From NCBI RefSeq assembly GCF_000022145.1, contig NC_011891.1:4570501-4634500 (forward strand): 64,000 nucleotides of DNA, given 5' to 3'. Below, piece by piece: positions 48,071-56,418 of this stretch. How positions within the stretch are numbered: the stretch's first letter is position 1; each line of letters opens with the position of its first letter. Both the position numbers and the translations under genes were made by a program. Source of the DNA: Anaeromyxobacter dehalogenans 2CP-1 (GTDB taxonomy: Bacteria; Myxococcota; Myxococcia; Myxococcales; Anaeromyxobacteraceae). The notes under the pieces are model-generated. The model did no database searches, had not been told where the DNA came from, and was given only the letters and a program-made list of their open reading frames with translations.

Positions 48071-49351
48071 GTGCACTCCACGCCCGGCGCCGCCCGCCTC
48101 TTCCATGGCCCCGGCGGCCGCGCGCTCCTCGTCCTCACCTTCATCAACCTGTTCAACTACCTCGATCGGTTCGTGGTCTCGGCGCTGGTCGAGAGCCTGC
48201 GCGCGGACCTGTGGCTCACCGACACGCGCCTCGGCTGGCTGATGACGAGCTTCACCATCGTCTACGCGCTCGCCTCCCCGGTGTTCGGCGCGCTGGGCGA
48301 CCGCCGGTCCCGTCCCCCGCTCGTCGCGCTCGGCGTCTTCCTCTGGAGCGCCGCCACCATGCTCTCCGGCGCGGCGCGCGGCTTCTTCACGCTGCTCCTC
48401 GCCCGCGCCGCGGTGGGCGTGGGCGAGGCCGCGTACGGCACGCTCTCGCCCGGCCTGCTCGCCGACTACTTCGGCAAGGACCGCCGCGGCCGCGCCTACG
48501 CGACGTTCTTCGCCGCCATCCCCATCGGCTCCGCGCTCGGGTACATCGTGGGCGGCCTCGTCGAGCACCGCTTCGGCTGGCGGACGGCTTTCGTCATCTC
48601 CGGCGCGCCCGGCGTGCTGCTCGCCTACTGGTGCCTGCGCCTGCCCGACCCGCCGCGCGGCGCGAGCGAGCGCCCCTGGCTCGAGCTCGGGAAGCGTGGG
48701 CTCGCCGCGACCTATCGCCGGCTCCTCGCGAACCGGCCCTACGTGCTCGCCGTGGCGGGCTACGCCGCCTACACGTTCGCGGTGGGCGGCATGGCGTTCT
48801 GGATGCCCGCGTTCCTGGAGCGCTCGCGCGGCGTGCCCCGCGCCATCGCCACCGTCCAGTTCGGCGCGGTGGTGGTGATGACCGGGTTCGCCGGCACGTT
48901 CGCCGGCGGCTTCTTCGCCGACTGGCTCCGCCGCCGCCGGCGCGAGGCCGACCTGTGGGTCTCCGGCATCGCCACGCTGCTCGCCGCGCCGCTCTCGCTG
49001 GCGGTGTTCCTCACCTGGCGCCCCGGGCTCTACCTGTCCGCGCTCATCGCCGCGCAGCTCCTGCTGTTCGCGTCCTCCGGGCCCATCAACGCCGCGCTCA
49101 TGAACGTGGTCCCGCCCGCCGAGCGGGCCACCGCGGCGGCGCTCTCCATCCTCGCCATCCACGTGTTCGGCGACCTGCCCTCGCCCACGCTCATCGGCGT
49201 GCTGTCCGACCACAGCTCGCTCGGGCGCGCCGTGCTCATCGTGCCCGCCGCGATCCTGATTTCCGGGGCGATCTGGACGTGGGCGGCGTGGCGCGGGGAG
49301 CGGGCGGCGGCGTTGGCCGGCGCCGGCCCGGGCGACGACCGCGCGGCGTAG
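48071..49351 (+). CDS. MFS transporter (spinster-like)
   Basis: A 426-aa membrane protein with 12 predicted helices. It shows FINLFNYLDRFVVSALVESL in helix 1, the MFS loop motif GALGDRRSRPPLVALGVFLW between helices 2 and 3, and RAAVGVGEAAYGTLSPGLLADYF in helix 4-5, which together resemble the Spinster family of lipid or small-molecule exporters. It starts at GTG. The substrate is unknown. A RAYT/REP locus lies just downstream. Confidence 0.87.
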   Translation: MHSTPGAARLFHGPGGRALLVLTFINLFNYLDRFVVSALVESLRADLWLTDTRLGWLMTSFTIVYALASPVFGALGDRRSRPPLVALGVFLWSAATMLSGAARGFFTLLLARAAVGVGEAAYGTLSPGLLADYFGKDRRGRAYATFFAAIPIGSALGYIVGGLVEHRFGWRTAFVISGAPGVLLAYWCLRLPDPPRGASERPWLELGKRGLAATYRRLLANRPYVLAVAGYAAYTFAVGGMAFWMPAFLERSRGVPRAIATVQFGAVVVMTGFAGTFAGGFFADWLRRRRREADLWVSGIATLLAAPLSLAVFLTWRPGLYLSALIAAQLLLFASSGPINAALMNVVPPAERATAAALSILAIHVFGDLPSPTLIGVLSDHSSLGRAVLIVPAAILISGAIWTWAAWRGERAAALAGAGPGDDRAA

Positions 49352-49385
49352 TGCTAGCCCGCGCTCCGCTGCGGCGACTCCTCGG

Positions 49386-49434
49386 GGGCCCCGACCCCGG
49401 GGCCCCGACCCCGGGGGGCCCCGACCCAGAGTAA
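49386..49434. repeat. REP-like GGCCCCGACCC repeats, left side of RAYT locus
   Basis: Three tandem near-copies of GGGGCCCCGACCCC end in GGCCCCGACCCAGAGTAA (49417-49434). That 18-mer recurs at 49854-49871 and, as the exact inverse complement, at 51095-51112 and 51168-51185. Confidence 0.75.
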
Positions 49435-50290
49435 CGCGATTCGGCCGCCCGGTCCGTAGTTCGGCCCATCCGTGCGAGCGCGGCCCCAGTGTCTTCGGGC
49501 GTCTTCGCGGGGCACGAGAACTGCGACTCCGCACGGCGTGACCGCCCCGCGCCAGATCCTCCCGCACGCCACCTATCTCGTCACCCGCCGCTGTTCGCAG
49601 CGGCAGTTCCTGCTGCGGCCTTCCGAGTCCACGAACGCGATCGTGCTCTACGTCCTTGCCGTGGCAGCCCGGCGGTACGGGATCCTGATTCACGCGTTCT
49701 GCGCTCTCTCCAACCACATCCACCTCGTCGTCACCGACCCCGGCTCGCGCCTCCCCGCCTTCCAGCAGTACGTCGACGCGCTCGTCGCCAGGGCCGTCAA
49801 CGCTTCCCTCGGTCGGTGGGAGAGCTTCTGGGCCCCGAGCAGCTACAGTGCGGGGCCCCGACCCAGAGTAACGCGATTCGGCCGCCCGGTCCGTAGTTCG
49901 GCCCATCCGTGCGAGCGCGGCCCCAGTGTCTTCGGGCGTCTTCGCGGGGCACGAGAACTGCGACTCCGCACGGCGTGACCGCCCCGCGCCAGATCCTCCC
50001 GCACGCCACCTATCTCGTCACCCGCCGCTGTGCACAGCGACAGTTCCTGCTGCGGCCGTCGGAGTCCACGAACGCCATCGTGCTCTACGTCCTGGCCGTG
50101 GCGGCCCGGCGGTACGGGATCCTGATCCACGCGTTTTGCGCTCTCTCCAACCACATCCACCTCGTCGTCACCGACCCCGGGTCGCGCCTCCCTGCCTTCC
50201 AGCAGTACGTCGACGCGCTCGTCGCCAGGGCCGTCAACGCTTCCCTCGGTCGGTGGGAGAGCTTCTGGGCGCCGAGTAGCTACAGCGCCG
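49417..50290. repeat. 437-bp direct tandem duplication
   Basis: Sequence from 49417-49853 is repeated at 49854-50290 with an exact 437-bp offset. The first 120 bp are identical by eye; scattered substitutions occur later, for example around 49590 versus 50027. The unit covers the RAYT leader and about 105 codons of the gene, so the left copy is a 3'-truncated RAYT. Confidence 0.85.
49538..49852 (+). pseudogene. truncated RAYT transposase copy
   Basis: A GTG at 49538 begins the same protein as the intact RAYT at 49975, almost identical for about 105 residues through NHIHLVVTDPGS to WAPSSYSA. At 49853 the duplication junction replaces the rest; the frame runs into the second copy's leader and stops at 49978. 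The His motif is present but the helix with the probable catalytic tyrosine (TAYVLANPV) is missing, so it should be inactive. Confidence 0.85.
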
Positions 50291-50871
50291 TGCGCCTCGT
50301 CTCCCCGGCAGACGTGCTCGACAAGACGGCATACGTGCTCGCGAACCCGGTCGCGGCGGGCCTCGTGCGCACGGCTTCGGAGTGGCCGGGCCTCTGGTCG
50401 GATCCTTCGATGCTCGGCTCGGGCAAGATTGTCGTCCGTCGCCCCAAGCACTTCTTCTCGGCGAACGGCTCGATGCCCGAGTCCGTCGAGCTCGCCCTCG
50501 TCGCGCCGCCGGGTTTCGACTCTGCCGACCAGTTCCGCGAGCAGCTCGTCGACGCGCTGGCCGCGCGCGAGCGCGAGGCCGTGCGAGCACAGGAGGTAAA
50601 GGGCCTCGGGTTCATGGGACCGCGGAAGGTGCTCGCGCAAAGGCCCAACGGGCGCCCGGCACCTGGGGAACCGCGGCGCGCGCTCAACCCACGGATCGCG
50701 AGCCGGGACAAGTGGAGGCGCATCGAGGCGCTCGGAAGGCTTCTCGAGTTCCTGCAGGACTACCGGACCGCGCTCCGCGCCTGGAAGAACGGGATGCGCG
50801 CTGTCGTCTTCCCGGCGGGAACGTACGGAATGCGCATCGGCCACGACGTCGTGTGCGCCGCGGCTCCGTAG
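49975..50871 (+). CDS. REP-associated tyrosine transposase (Y1/IS200-like)
   Basis: A 298-aa protein starting at GTG. Marks of the family are LPHATYLVTRRC, the HUH-type SNHIHLVVTDPGS, ALVARAVNASLGRWESFW, and DKTAYVLANPVAAGLV with the probable nucleophilic Tyr. A C-terminal about 130 residues (RPKHFFSANGSMPESVELAL, GPRKVLAQRPNGRP) are typical of larger RAYTs. It is bracketed by inverted 18-bp repeats and is much less similar to the RAYT at 12158. Confidence 0.85.
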   Translation: MTAPRQILPHATYLVTRRCAQRQFLLRPSESTNAIVLYVLAVAARRYGILIHAFCALSNHIHLVVTDPGSRLPAFQQYVDALVARAVNASLGRWESFWAPSSYSAVRLVSPADVLDKTAYVLANPVAAGLVRTASEWPGLWSDPSMLGSGKIVVRRPKHFFSANGSMPESVELALVAPPGFDSADQFREQLVDALAAREREAVRAQEVKGLGFMGPRKVLAQRPNGRPAPGEPRRALNPRIASRDKWRRIEALGRLLEFLQDYRTALRAWKNGMRAVVFPAGTYGMRIGHDVVCAAAP

Positions 50872-51159
50872 GCCGACGCCACCCAGACACAGCGGAACCT
50901 GCGCGAGCGGTCGCCTGTGGCGCTACCGCAGGCGGCGGTGCGTCCGGATCGGCCCCGAGCACCAACCAAGGCCCGCTTCCCCGGCGCGATCGCGAGTTCC
51001 GAGTAGTCTTTGACCACGTTTCGGACTGCGCTGTCGCCCCGTACACACCGCGTTCGGCGGGCAGGGCACCGCGGCGGCGCCCTCACCTAGCCAATTACTC
51101 TGGGTCGGGGCCTCCCCACACCGCGTTCGGCGGGCAGGGCACCGCGGCGGCGCCCTCGC
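50872..51159. other. non-coding flank of the RAYT gene
   Basis: After the RAYT stop, about 170 bp show no gene or strong structure; they contain GAGTAGTC, with the GTAG tetranucleotide common at REP ends. From 51044 the 73-bp tandem repeat begins. Confidence 0.4.
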
Positions 51160-51189
51160 CTAGCCAATTACTCTGGGTCGGGGCCTCGC
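51044..51189. repeat. 73-bp tandem duplication carrying inverted REP ends
   Basis: Two copies start at 51044 and 51117 with 73-bp offset and differ by one base in the matched part. Each contains CACACCGCGTTCGGCGGGCA and TAGCCAATTACTCTGGGTCG followed by GGGCC. The embedded 18-mers (51095-51112, 51168-51185) are exact inverse complements of those left of the RAYT gene. Confidence 0.85.
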
Positions 51190-51465
51190 GAACCACAACG
51201 CCATCCCCGTCCGTCGATCGGACCGAGGCGTCCTGACCAGGATCCACCCCAGCGCTGCCAGATCGAGGAGCAGGAAGGCGGCGAGGATCGGAACCGCGGT
51301 GAGGAAGAAGGAGACGGCGTCTCCTGGCCCGCCAGGCATGCCTTCTTCTCCCGGCTGAACCCAGAGGGCCGACCCGACCTTCAGGAAGAGAATCATCCCG
51401 GCGAGGTTGAGCGAGGCCCAGAGCCAGCGCTTACGGAGGTGACGCTTTGGTTCCATGTCGGGCAT
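51160..51465 (-). CDS. small two-helix membrane protein, unknown function
   Basis: About 101 aa. A basic N-terminus (MEPKRHLRKRWLW) is followed by membrane helices at about 18-35 and 57-80 and a short basic tail. I recognise no family. The last about nine residues (ARPRPRVIG) and the stop are encoded by the REP repeat, so the original C-terminus has probably been replaced. The start overlaps the upstream lipoprotein gene by 35 bp, implying coupling; ATG 51456 is an alternative. Confidence 0.55.
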   Translation of the reverse strand: MPDMEPKRHLRKRWLWASLNLAGMILFLKVGSALWVQPGEEGMPGGPGDAVSFFLTAVPILAAFLLLDLAALGWILVRTPRSDRRTGMALWFARPRPRVIG

Positions 51466-51844
51466 CCACGCGATGGAGTTCGTACCGCTCGCCACCCTCC
51501 TCGCCTTTCCAGTTGAACAGGATCATCGCGCCTCCGCGCCCTTCGGTGAGGAGGTCGGTTCTGAATCCGCTGCGATGTTCCGCGAGAGCATCGAAGACGA
51601 GCCAGATCTCGCGCTTTCGCACACCCCACCGGCCTTTCCCGCCCACGAGCTTCGGCTCGGGTGAACCCAGGAGGCCCAGGACCGGCGCCGGGATGTGCTC
51701 GGCCGTGAAGCCCGTCTCGGTGAAGACCATCCGCCCGCCGTCGTTCGATGCCCACTCGCCGCGTACCTCGGCAGGCTCGATGGAGCCACCCGAACAGTGA
51801 ACCAGGGTGCAGGCGACAGCGACGACAGCGCAGGCATGCTTCAT
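51431..51844 (-). CDS. putative lipoprotein of unknown function
   Basis: A 137-aa protein with a lipoprotein-type signal (ACAVVAVACTLVHCSGGS). The mature domain, about 110 residues, is beta-rich: GEWASNDGGRMVFTETGF, REIWLVFDALAEH, GGAMILFNWKGEEGGERYEL. This looks like a small barrel or lipocalin-like fold, but no family is recognised. It lies upstream of and overlaps the small membrane protein gene. Confidence 0.6.
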   Translation of the reverse strand: MKHACAVVAVACTLVHCSGGSIEPAEVRGEWASNDGGRMVFTETGFTAEHIPAPVLGLLGSPEPKLVGGKGRWGVRKREIWLVFDALAEHRSGFRTDLLTEGRGGAMILFNWKGEEGGERYELHRVDARHGTKASPP

Positions 51845-51869
51845 GTCCACTCGATCACCTCGCGGTCCT

Positions 51870-52250
51870 TCACCGAGGACGAACCTCCACCTCGAACCCA
51901 TGGGCCCGCGCTTCCCGACGGAGCACGTTCGCGCTCCGCGATGCGGTGATCACCAGCCGGCCTGCCTCCCACGCGACGGTTGGCTTCTCGAGGTCGGGGA
52001 GCGCGTCCTCCGAGAACACGATCGTCCCCGCCGCGTCCTTCGACGCGGCCTCGCGGACGAGCACCCGGTCCGCCACCGACGTCAGCAGGCCGTTCGCGTA
52101 CTCCACCTCGTCCACGACCGCGACCCATTGCGCCGACGGGTCGGCAACCCTGTGCACGACCCGGCGCGTGCCGCGTTCGCACGAGGCCGCTGGCACGGCC
52201 AGCGCCGCGACGATTCCCAGCGCGACGATCGATGCGGCTCGCTTCGTCAT
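51870..52250 (-). CDS. small secreted or lipid-anchored protein of unknown function
   Basis: A 126-aa protein starting MTKRAASIVALGIVAALAVP with Cys in PAASCERG as a possible lipidation site. The mature part has alternating strands (QWVAVVDEVEYANGLLTSVA, GTIVFSEDALPDLEKP, GRLVITASRSANVL). No family is recognised. It lies 25 bp upstream of the next lipoprotein gene on the same strand, forming a three-gene cluster of small envelope proteins. Confidence 0.6.
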   Translation of the reverse strand: MTKRAASIVALGIVAALAVPAASCERGTRRVVHRVADPSAQWVAVVDEVEYANGLLTSVADRVLVREAASKDAAGTIVFSEDALPDLEKPTVAWEAGRLVITASRSANVLRREARAHGFEVEVRPR

Positions 52251-52339
52251 CGGAGTCCCCCCGCGACGAACGCGAGCATACCAGACCGGGACGATGCGTG
52301 AAGCGGCTCCGGGCGTACGGGGCGTGTCCGCGCCCGGAC

Positions 52340-53155
52340 CTAGACCGGCAGCATCCGGTACAGGTCCTCGAGCCGCCCCTCGGCGTACGCCCGGACCAGC
52401 TCGGGATACGCGCCGCGATCCAGCTCGCGGAGCAGCGCGTACTTCCGGCCGTGGTAGTGCCCCACCGCCTCGGCGAGCCGCCAGCCGTCTGCGCCGCCGC
52501 GGGCGATCGCGCCCTTGAACGCCGCGTGCCGCACCGCGTGCACCCACTTCTGCACCGCGGGCGTCTTCCGCCGCGCCCCCTCGGCGCGGTAGCGGAGCGC
52601 CCACAGGAGCGCGTAGCGATCCACCTTGCTGCGCATCGCCTCCACCGAGGTCGCGAAGCGGTGCTCGACGTGGATGGGCAGCTGAACGGTCGGCGCGGGC
52701 GGCAGCGCCTCGTGCACGATCATGGTGGCGTCCCACCGCGCCGCCTCGCGCCGGATCAGCCGCACGTGGTGCTCGGTGCGGAACAGGAACCGGTGCCCGT
52801 CGAGGTCGGCCCAGTCGCGGCGGACCAGGCCGTGGTAGGGAACGGTCCCGCCGCCGGTCGCCTTCCAGGCGCGGATGGCCGCGATCGCCTCCGGCTCCAG
52901 CCACTCGTCCGAGTCGAGGAAGAAGACGTGGGTGCAGCCCTCGAGCGCCTCGACGGCGGCGGCCCGCGCGGCACCGTAGCCGCGCCAGGCCAGGTCCACC
53001 CGCCGGAACCCGCGCGCGCGCGCCAGGTCGGCGGAGCCGTCGGTCGAGCGGGAGTCCACCGCGACGCACGCGTCGGCCACCGCGGCGATGCCGGCGAGGC
53101 AGCGATCGAGCGTGTCGGCGCTGTTCCCGTGGATGACGAACCCGCCGAGGCGCAT
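52340..53155 (-). CDS. family 2 glycosyltransferase (WaaE/KdtX-like)
   Basis: A 271-aa GT-A enzyme. GFVIHGNSADTLDRCLAGIA, VAVDSRSTDGSADLARARGF and the metal-binding VFFLDSDEWLEPEA are typical of GT2; HRFLFRTEHHVRLIRREAAR and EHRFATSVEAMRSKVDRYA resemble LPS-core beta-glucosyltransferases. It is probably involved in lipopolysaccharide or exopolysaccharide assembly. TAGGGT ends 8 nt before the ATG and TTGCGC lies 18 bp further up; no Shine-Dalgarno. Confidence 0.82.
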   Translation of the reverse strand: MRLGGFVIHGNSADTLDRCLAGIAAVADACVAVDSRSTDGSADLARARGFRRVDLAWRGYGAARAAAVEALEGCTHVFFLDSDEWLEPEAIAAIRAWKATGGGTVPYHGLVRRDWADLDGHRFLFRTEHHVRLIRREAARWDATMIVHEALPPAPTVQLPIHVEHRFATSVEAMRSKVDRYALLWALRYRAEGARRKTPAVQKWVHAVRHAAFKGAIARGGADGWRLAEAVGHYHGRKYALLRELDRGAYPELVRAYAEGRLEDLYRMLPV

Positions 53156-53251
53156 GGCGGCGGACCCTACTTGGCCCGCCCCGGCGCGCGCAAGCGCGGC
53201 GTGCCGGGGCGGCGCCGCGCGCGAGGGCTCCACCCGGGCGGCCTCCACCGA

Positions 53252-53257
53252 TACAAT
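53252..53257 (+). promoter_or_regulatory. -10-like TACAAT before the PEGA gene
   Basis: TACAAT ends 6 nt before ATG 53264. No ribosome-binding site lies between. Leaderless candidate. Confidence 0.45.
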
Positions 53258-53263
53258 GCCCGC

Positions 53264-53740
53264 ATGTCGCAGCCTGCCTTCCAGGGCCCGCCTCCGTCCG
53301 GCCCGGGCGCCCCTCCGCCGCCGCCCCCGCAGCGCCCGCCGTTGCGCCACGCCCCCGGGATCCTGCGCCTGGTGGCCCTCGCGATCGCGTTCCTCGGCAC
53401 GGCCGCGCTCCTCGTCGCGTTCGCGCTGCGCGGCCGCCCTTCCGCGCCCTCCACCCCGCTCACCGCGCTGCCGCCGCTCGAGGCGGAGCACGACCAGCGC
53501 ACCGGCGAGGACGTGGCGCCGTTCACCGGCTTCGCCGTGTCGGTGGACACGATCCCGCCCGGCGCGCTGGTGCTGGTGGACGGCGTGGCCCGGGGCGAGG
53601 CGCCGGTGCTCGCGGGCCTCGACTGCCCGCCCGGCCGCGAGATCGAGATCCGGGCCGAGGCCGCCGGTCGCCGCGCCTCGGCGCGGGTCGCCTGCCGCGC
53701 CGACGCGCTGGTGAAGATCACGCTCCGGCTCGAGCGCTAG
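53264..53740 (+). CDS. membrane-anchored PEGA-like protein
   Basis: A 158-aa protein. A Pro-rich cytosolic N-terminus (GPPPSGPGAPPPPPPQRPP) is followed by one membrane helix (about residues 33-55). The outer domain contains FAVSVDTIPPGALVLVDGVA and GEAPVLAGLDCPPGREIEI, which fits the PEGA surface-protein pattern. PEGA domains are common in Myxococcota envelope and kinase proteins; the role here is unknown. The methylase gene follows within 2 bp. Confidence 0.68.
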   Translation: MSQPAFQGPPPSGPGAPPPPPPQRPPLRHAPGILRLVALAIAFLGTAALLVAFALRGRPSAPSTPLTALPPLEAEHDQRTGEDVAPFTGFAVSVDTIPPGALVLVDGVARGEAPVLAGLDCPPGREIEIRAEAAGRRASARVACRADALVKITLRLER

Positions 53741-53742
53741 CC

Positions 53743-54696
53743 TTGGCCGTGCGCGCCGCCGAGCGGATCTTCTGCGCCTGCGCGCCGGGCCTCGAGGCGG
53801 TGCTGGCCGCCGAGCTGCGCGCGCTGGGCCTTGAGGCGCGCGCCGTGGACGGCGGCGCCGAGGCGGTGGGCGAGGACGCCGCCGCGCTCGCGTGCCTGGG
53901 CGCGCGCACCGCCGACACCGCGCTCCTCCGGCTCTGGGAAGGTTCCGCCGCCGAGCTGCCGGCCGCGAAGCGCGCCGCCGCGGCCCGGGCCGGCGGGCTC
54001 GAGCTCCTGGTGCGCGCCCGGGGTGGGCACGCGACGGTGAGCGTGGACGCGGCCGGCGCGCCGCTGTTCCGGCGCGGGTGGCGGGCGCGGGTGGGCGCGG
54101 CGCCGCTCCGCGAGTCTCTCGCCGCCGGCATCCTGCTGGCGTGCGGCTGGACCGGCGACCGGCCGTTCCTCGATCCGATGTGCGGCTCGGGCACGCTCGC
54201 CATCGAGGCCGCGCTCGTCGCCGCCGGCCGCGCCCCGGGCCTCGGCCGGACCTTCGCGTTCGAGCGCCTCCCCGGCCACGACGCGGCGCGCACCGCGCGG
54301 CTGCGCGCACACCTCGAGGCGCGGTCCCGGCCGGTGAGCGTGCCGATCCACGCCTCCGACCGGAACGCCGGCGCGCTCCGGCTCGCGCAGAAGAACGCGG
54401 CCGCGGCCGGCGTGGCGGACGCGATCGCGTTCGCGCGAGAGGACGCCGCGCGGGTGGTGCCGCCGCCCGGCCCGGGGCTGTGCGCGGTGAACCCGCCCTA
54501 CGGCGTGCGCCTCGACCAGGACGCGGCCGGCGCCTGGCGTGCGCTGGCCACGCTCATGGGCCGGCTCGCCGGATGGGAGGTGGCGGTGCTCGGGCCCGAC
54601 CGCGGGCTCGAGCGGCTGCTCGCGCGCCCGCCCTCCGAGGCGCTGCCGGTCCAGAACGGCGGGATCCGCTGCCGGCTGCTGCGCTGGCGCGGCTGA
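53743..54696 (+). CDS. RlmL/THUMP-type RNA (guanine-N2) methyltransferase
   Basis: About 317 aa. An N-terminal THUMP-like region (IFCACAPGLEAVLAAELRAL) precedes a methylase with LRESLAAGILLACGW, FLDPMCGSGTLAIEAALVAA and NPPYGVRL. This order matches the N-terminal half of RlmL and stand-alone homologues that methylate 23S rRNA. Candidate starts are TTG at 53743 and GTG at 53749. It immediately follows the PEGA gene. Confidence 0.82.
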   Translation: MAVRAAERIFCACAPGLEAVLAAELRALGLEARAVDGGAEAVGEDAAALACLGARTADTALLRLWEGSAAELPAAKRAAAARAGGLELLVRARGGHATVSVDAAGAPLFRRGWRARVGAAPLRESLAAGILLACGWTGDRPFLDPMCGSGTLAIEAALVAAGRAPGLGRTFAFERLPGHDAARTARLRAHLEARSRPVSVPIHASDRNAGALRLAQKNAAAAGVADAIAFAREDAARVVPPPGPGLCAVNPPYGVRLDQDAAGAWRALATLMGRLAGWEVAVLGPDRGLERLLARPPSEALPVQNGGIRCRLLRWRG

Positions 54697-54764
54697 TCGT
54701 CCCGCGCGGGCAGGCGGCCAGGCGGGCAGGCCGCCGCGCGCACGGGTCCGCATCGTGTGCCCGC

Positions 54765-55700
54765 ATGTGGAGGGAGCTCGCCGCCCGGCTCACCCGGCGC
54801 CCGCGCGCCGACGCGGCCGGAGGCCTGCTCGTGCCCAGCCGCGCCCGCCCGGGCCGGCCCAAGATCGACGTCGCGCGGGTGGCGCACCGCTTCCCGAACG
54901 AGGTGATCGCGCTCCAGGACGTGAACATCGCCGTGCACGCGGGCGAGTTCGTGTGCCTGCTCGGCCCGTCCGGCTGCGGCAAGACCACGCTGCTCTACGC
55001 GCTCGCCGGCCACCTCGCGCCGAGCGGCGGCCGCATCTCGATCGACGGCGTCGAGGTGAAGGGGCCCGGACCGGAGCGCCTGCTCGTGTTCCAGGAGCCG
55101 GCGCTGTTCCCGTGGCTGACGGTGCGGCAGAACCTGCTGTTCGCGCTGCGGGCGAGCGCCATCAAGCGCGCCGAGGCGGCCCGGCGCGCCCGGGCGTTCG
55201 TGGAGATGGTGGGCCTCACCGGCTTCGAGGACGCGCTCCCGCACGAGCTGTCCGGCGGCATGCGCATGCGCGTGCAGCTCGCGCGCGCGCTGGCGCTCGA
55301 CCCCGCGGTGCTGCTCATGGACGAGCCGTTCGCGGCGCTCGACGCCCAGACCCGTGGCCAGATGCAGCAGCACCTGCAGCGGATCTGGATGCGCGATCGC
55401 AAGACGGTGGTGTTCGTCACCCACGACGTGCGCGAGGCGCTGGTGCTGGGCGACCGGGTGGTGGTGATGGCGGCGCGGCCGGGGCGCGTGCTGGAGGACC
55501 TGGAGGTCCGGCTGCCGCGGCCGCGCGACCCGGACGATCCGGCGCTGGTGGACCTGTCGCGGCGAATCCGCGACGAGCTGCGCCGCGCCGACGAGTCGGG
55601 GCGCCGGACGGCGCCGGCGGAGGAGGAACACGATGCGCGAGCGGCTCCGGACGGCGGTGTTCCTGGCGGGCGCGCTGCTGACGTGGGAGCTCGCGGCTAG
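54765..55700 (+). CDS. ABC transporter ATPase (sulfonate/nitrate/taurine type)
   Basis: A 311-aa ATPase. Walker A GPSGCGKTT, Q-loop LVFQEPALFPWLTV, signature LSGGMRMRVQLARALA, Walker B VLLMDEPFAALDAQT and the switch FVTHDVREALVLGDRVVVM are all seen, closest to SsuB/TauB/NrtD. The N-terminal 30 residues are an Arg-rich extension. The last 23 codons overlap the permease gene by 68 bp. Confidence 0.9.
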   Translation: MWRELAARLTRRPRADAAGGLLVPSRARPGRPKIDVARVAHRFPNEVIALQDVNIAVHAGEFVCLLGPSGCGKTTLLYALAGHLAPSGGRISIDGVEVKGPGPERLLVFQEPALFPWLTVRQNLLFALRASAIKRAEAARRARAFVEMVGLTGFEDALPHELSGGMRMRVQLARALALDPAVLLMDEPFAALDAQTRGQMQQHLQRIWMRDRKTVVFVTHDVREALVLGDRVVVMAARPGRVLEDLEVRLPRPRDPDDPALVDLSRRIRDELRRADESGRRTAPAEEEHDARAAPDGGVPGGRAADVGARG

Positions 55701-56394
55701 GTTCGGGCCCTGGCCACGCTGGCTGTTCCCCGGGCCGTTCGCGGTGGCGGACGGCATCCGCGCCATGGCGGCCGACGGGCGGCTCGGCGCCGCGGTGCTC
55801 CGGTCGCTGGGCCGGCTGGCGCAGGGCTACGCGATCTCCATCGCGGTGGGCGTGCCGCTCGGCGTGGCGCTGGCGCGGAGCGCGCTCGTGCAGGCGGCGC
55901 TCCGCCCCATCACCACCGGCCTGCAGGCGCTGCCGTCCATCTGCTGGCTGCCGCTGGCGGTGCTCTGGTTCGGGCTCTCCGAGGCGGCCATCGTGTTCGT
56001 GGTGGTGATGGGCTCGCTCCTCGCGGTCTCGATCGCCACCGAGGACGCCATCGCGGGCGTGGACCCGGTGCTCCTGCGCGCGGCCGGCACGCTGGGGATC
56101 CGCGGCCCCCGCTTCCACCTGGGCGTGCTCCTCCCGGCCGCGCTGCCCGGGATCCTCACCGGCCTGAAGCTGGGCTGGAGCTTCGCGTGGCGCGCCCTCA
56201 TGGCCGGCGAGCTGCTGTTCGTGGCGGGCGGCCTGGGGCAGCTCCTCGCCCAGGGGCGCGAGCTCCTCGACGCCGCGCAGGTGATGGGCGTGATGGTCTG
56301 CATCGTGGCGCTCGGGATCCTGGTGGACCGCGTGCTGTTCCGGCTGCTCGAGCTCCGCGTCCGCCGCCGCTGGGGCCTGCTCGAGGCCGCCTGA
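55633..56394 (+). CDS. ABC transporter permease (sulfonate/nitrate/taurine type)
   Basis: A 253-aa inner-membrane protein with about six helices. SLGRLAQGYAISIAVGVPLG, LQALPSICWLPLAVLWFGLS and the coupling EAA-like loop RAAGTLGIRGPRFHLGVLLP are typical of SsuC/TauC. GAGGAGGA lies upstream of the ATG. It forms one importer with the preceding ATPase and following binding protein. Confidence 0.9.
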   Translation: MRERLRTAVFLAGALLTWELAARFGPWPRWLFPGPFAVADGIRAMAADGRLGAAVLRSLGRLAQGYAISIAVGVPLGVALARSALVQAALRPITTGLQALPSICWLPLAVLWFGLSEAAIVFVVVMGSLLAVSIATEDAIAGVDPVLLRAAGTLGIRGPRFHLGVLLPAALPGILTGLKLGWSFAWRALMAGELLFVAGGLGQLLAQGRELLDAAQVMGVMVCIVALGILVDRVLFRLLELRVRRRWGLLEAA

Positions 56395-56418
56395 CCCACG
56401 ACCGAGGAGGCCGCTCCC

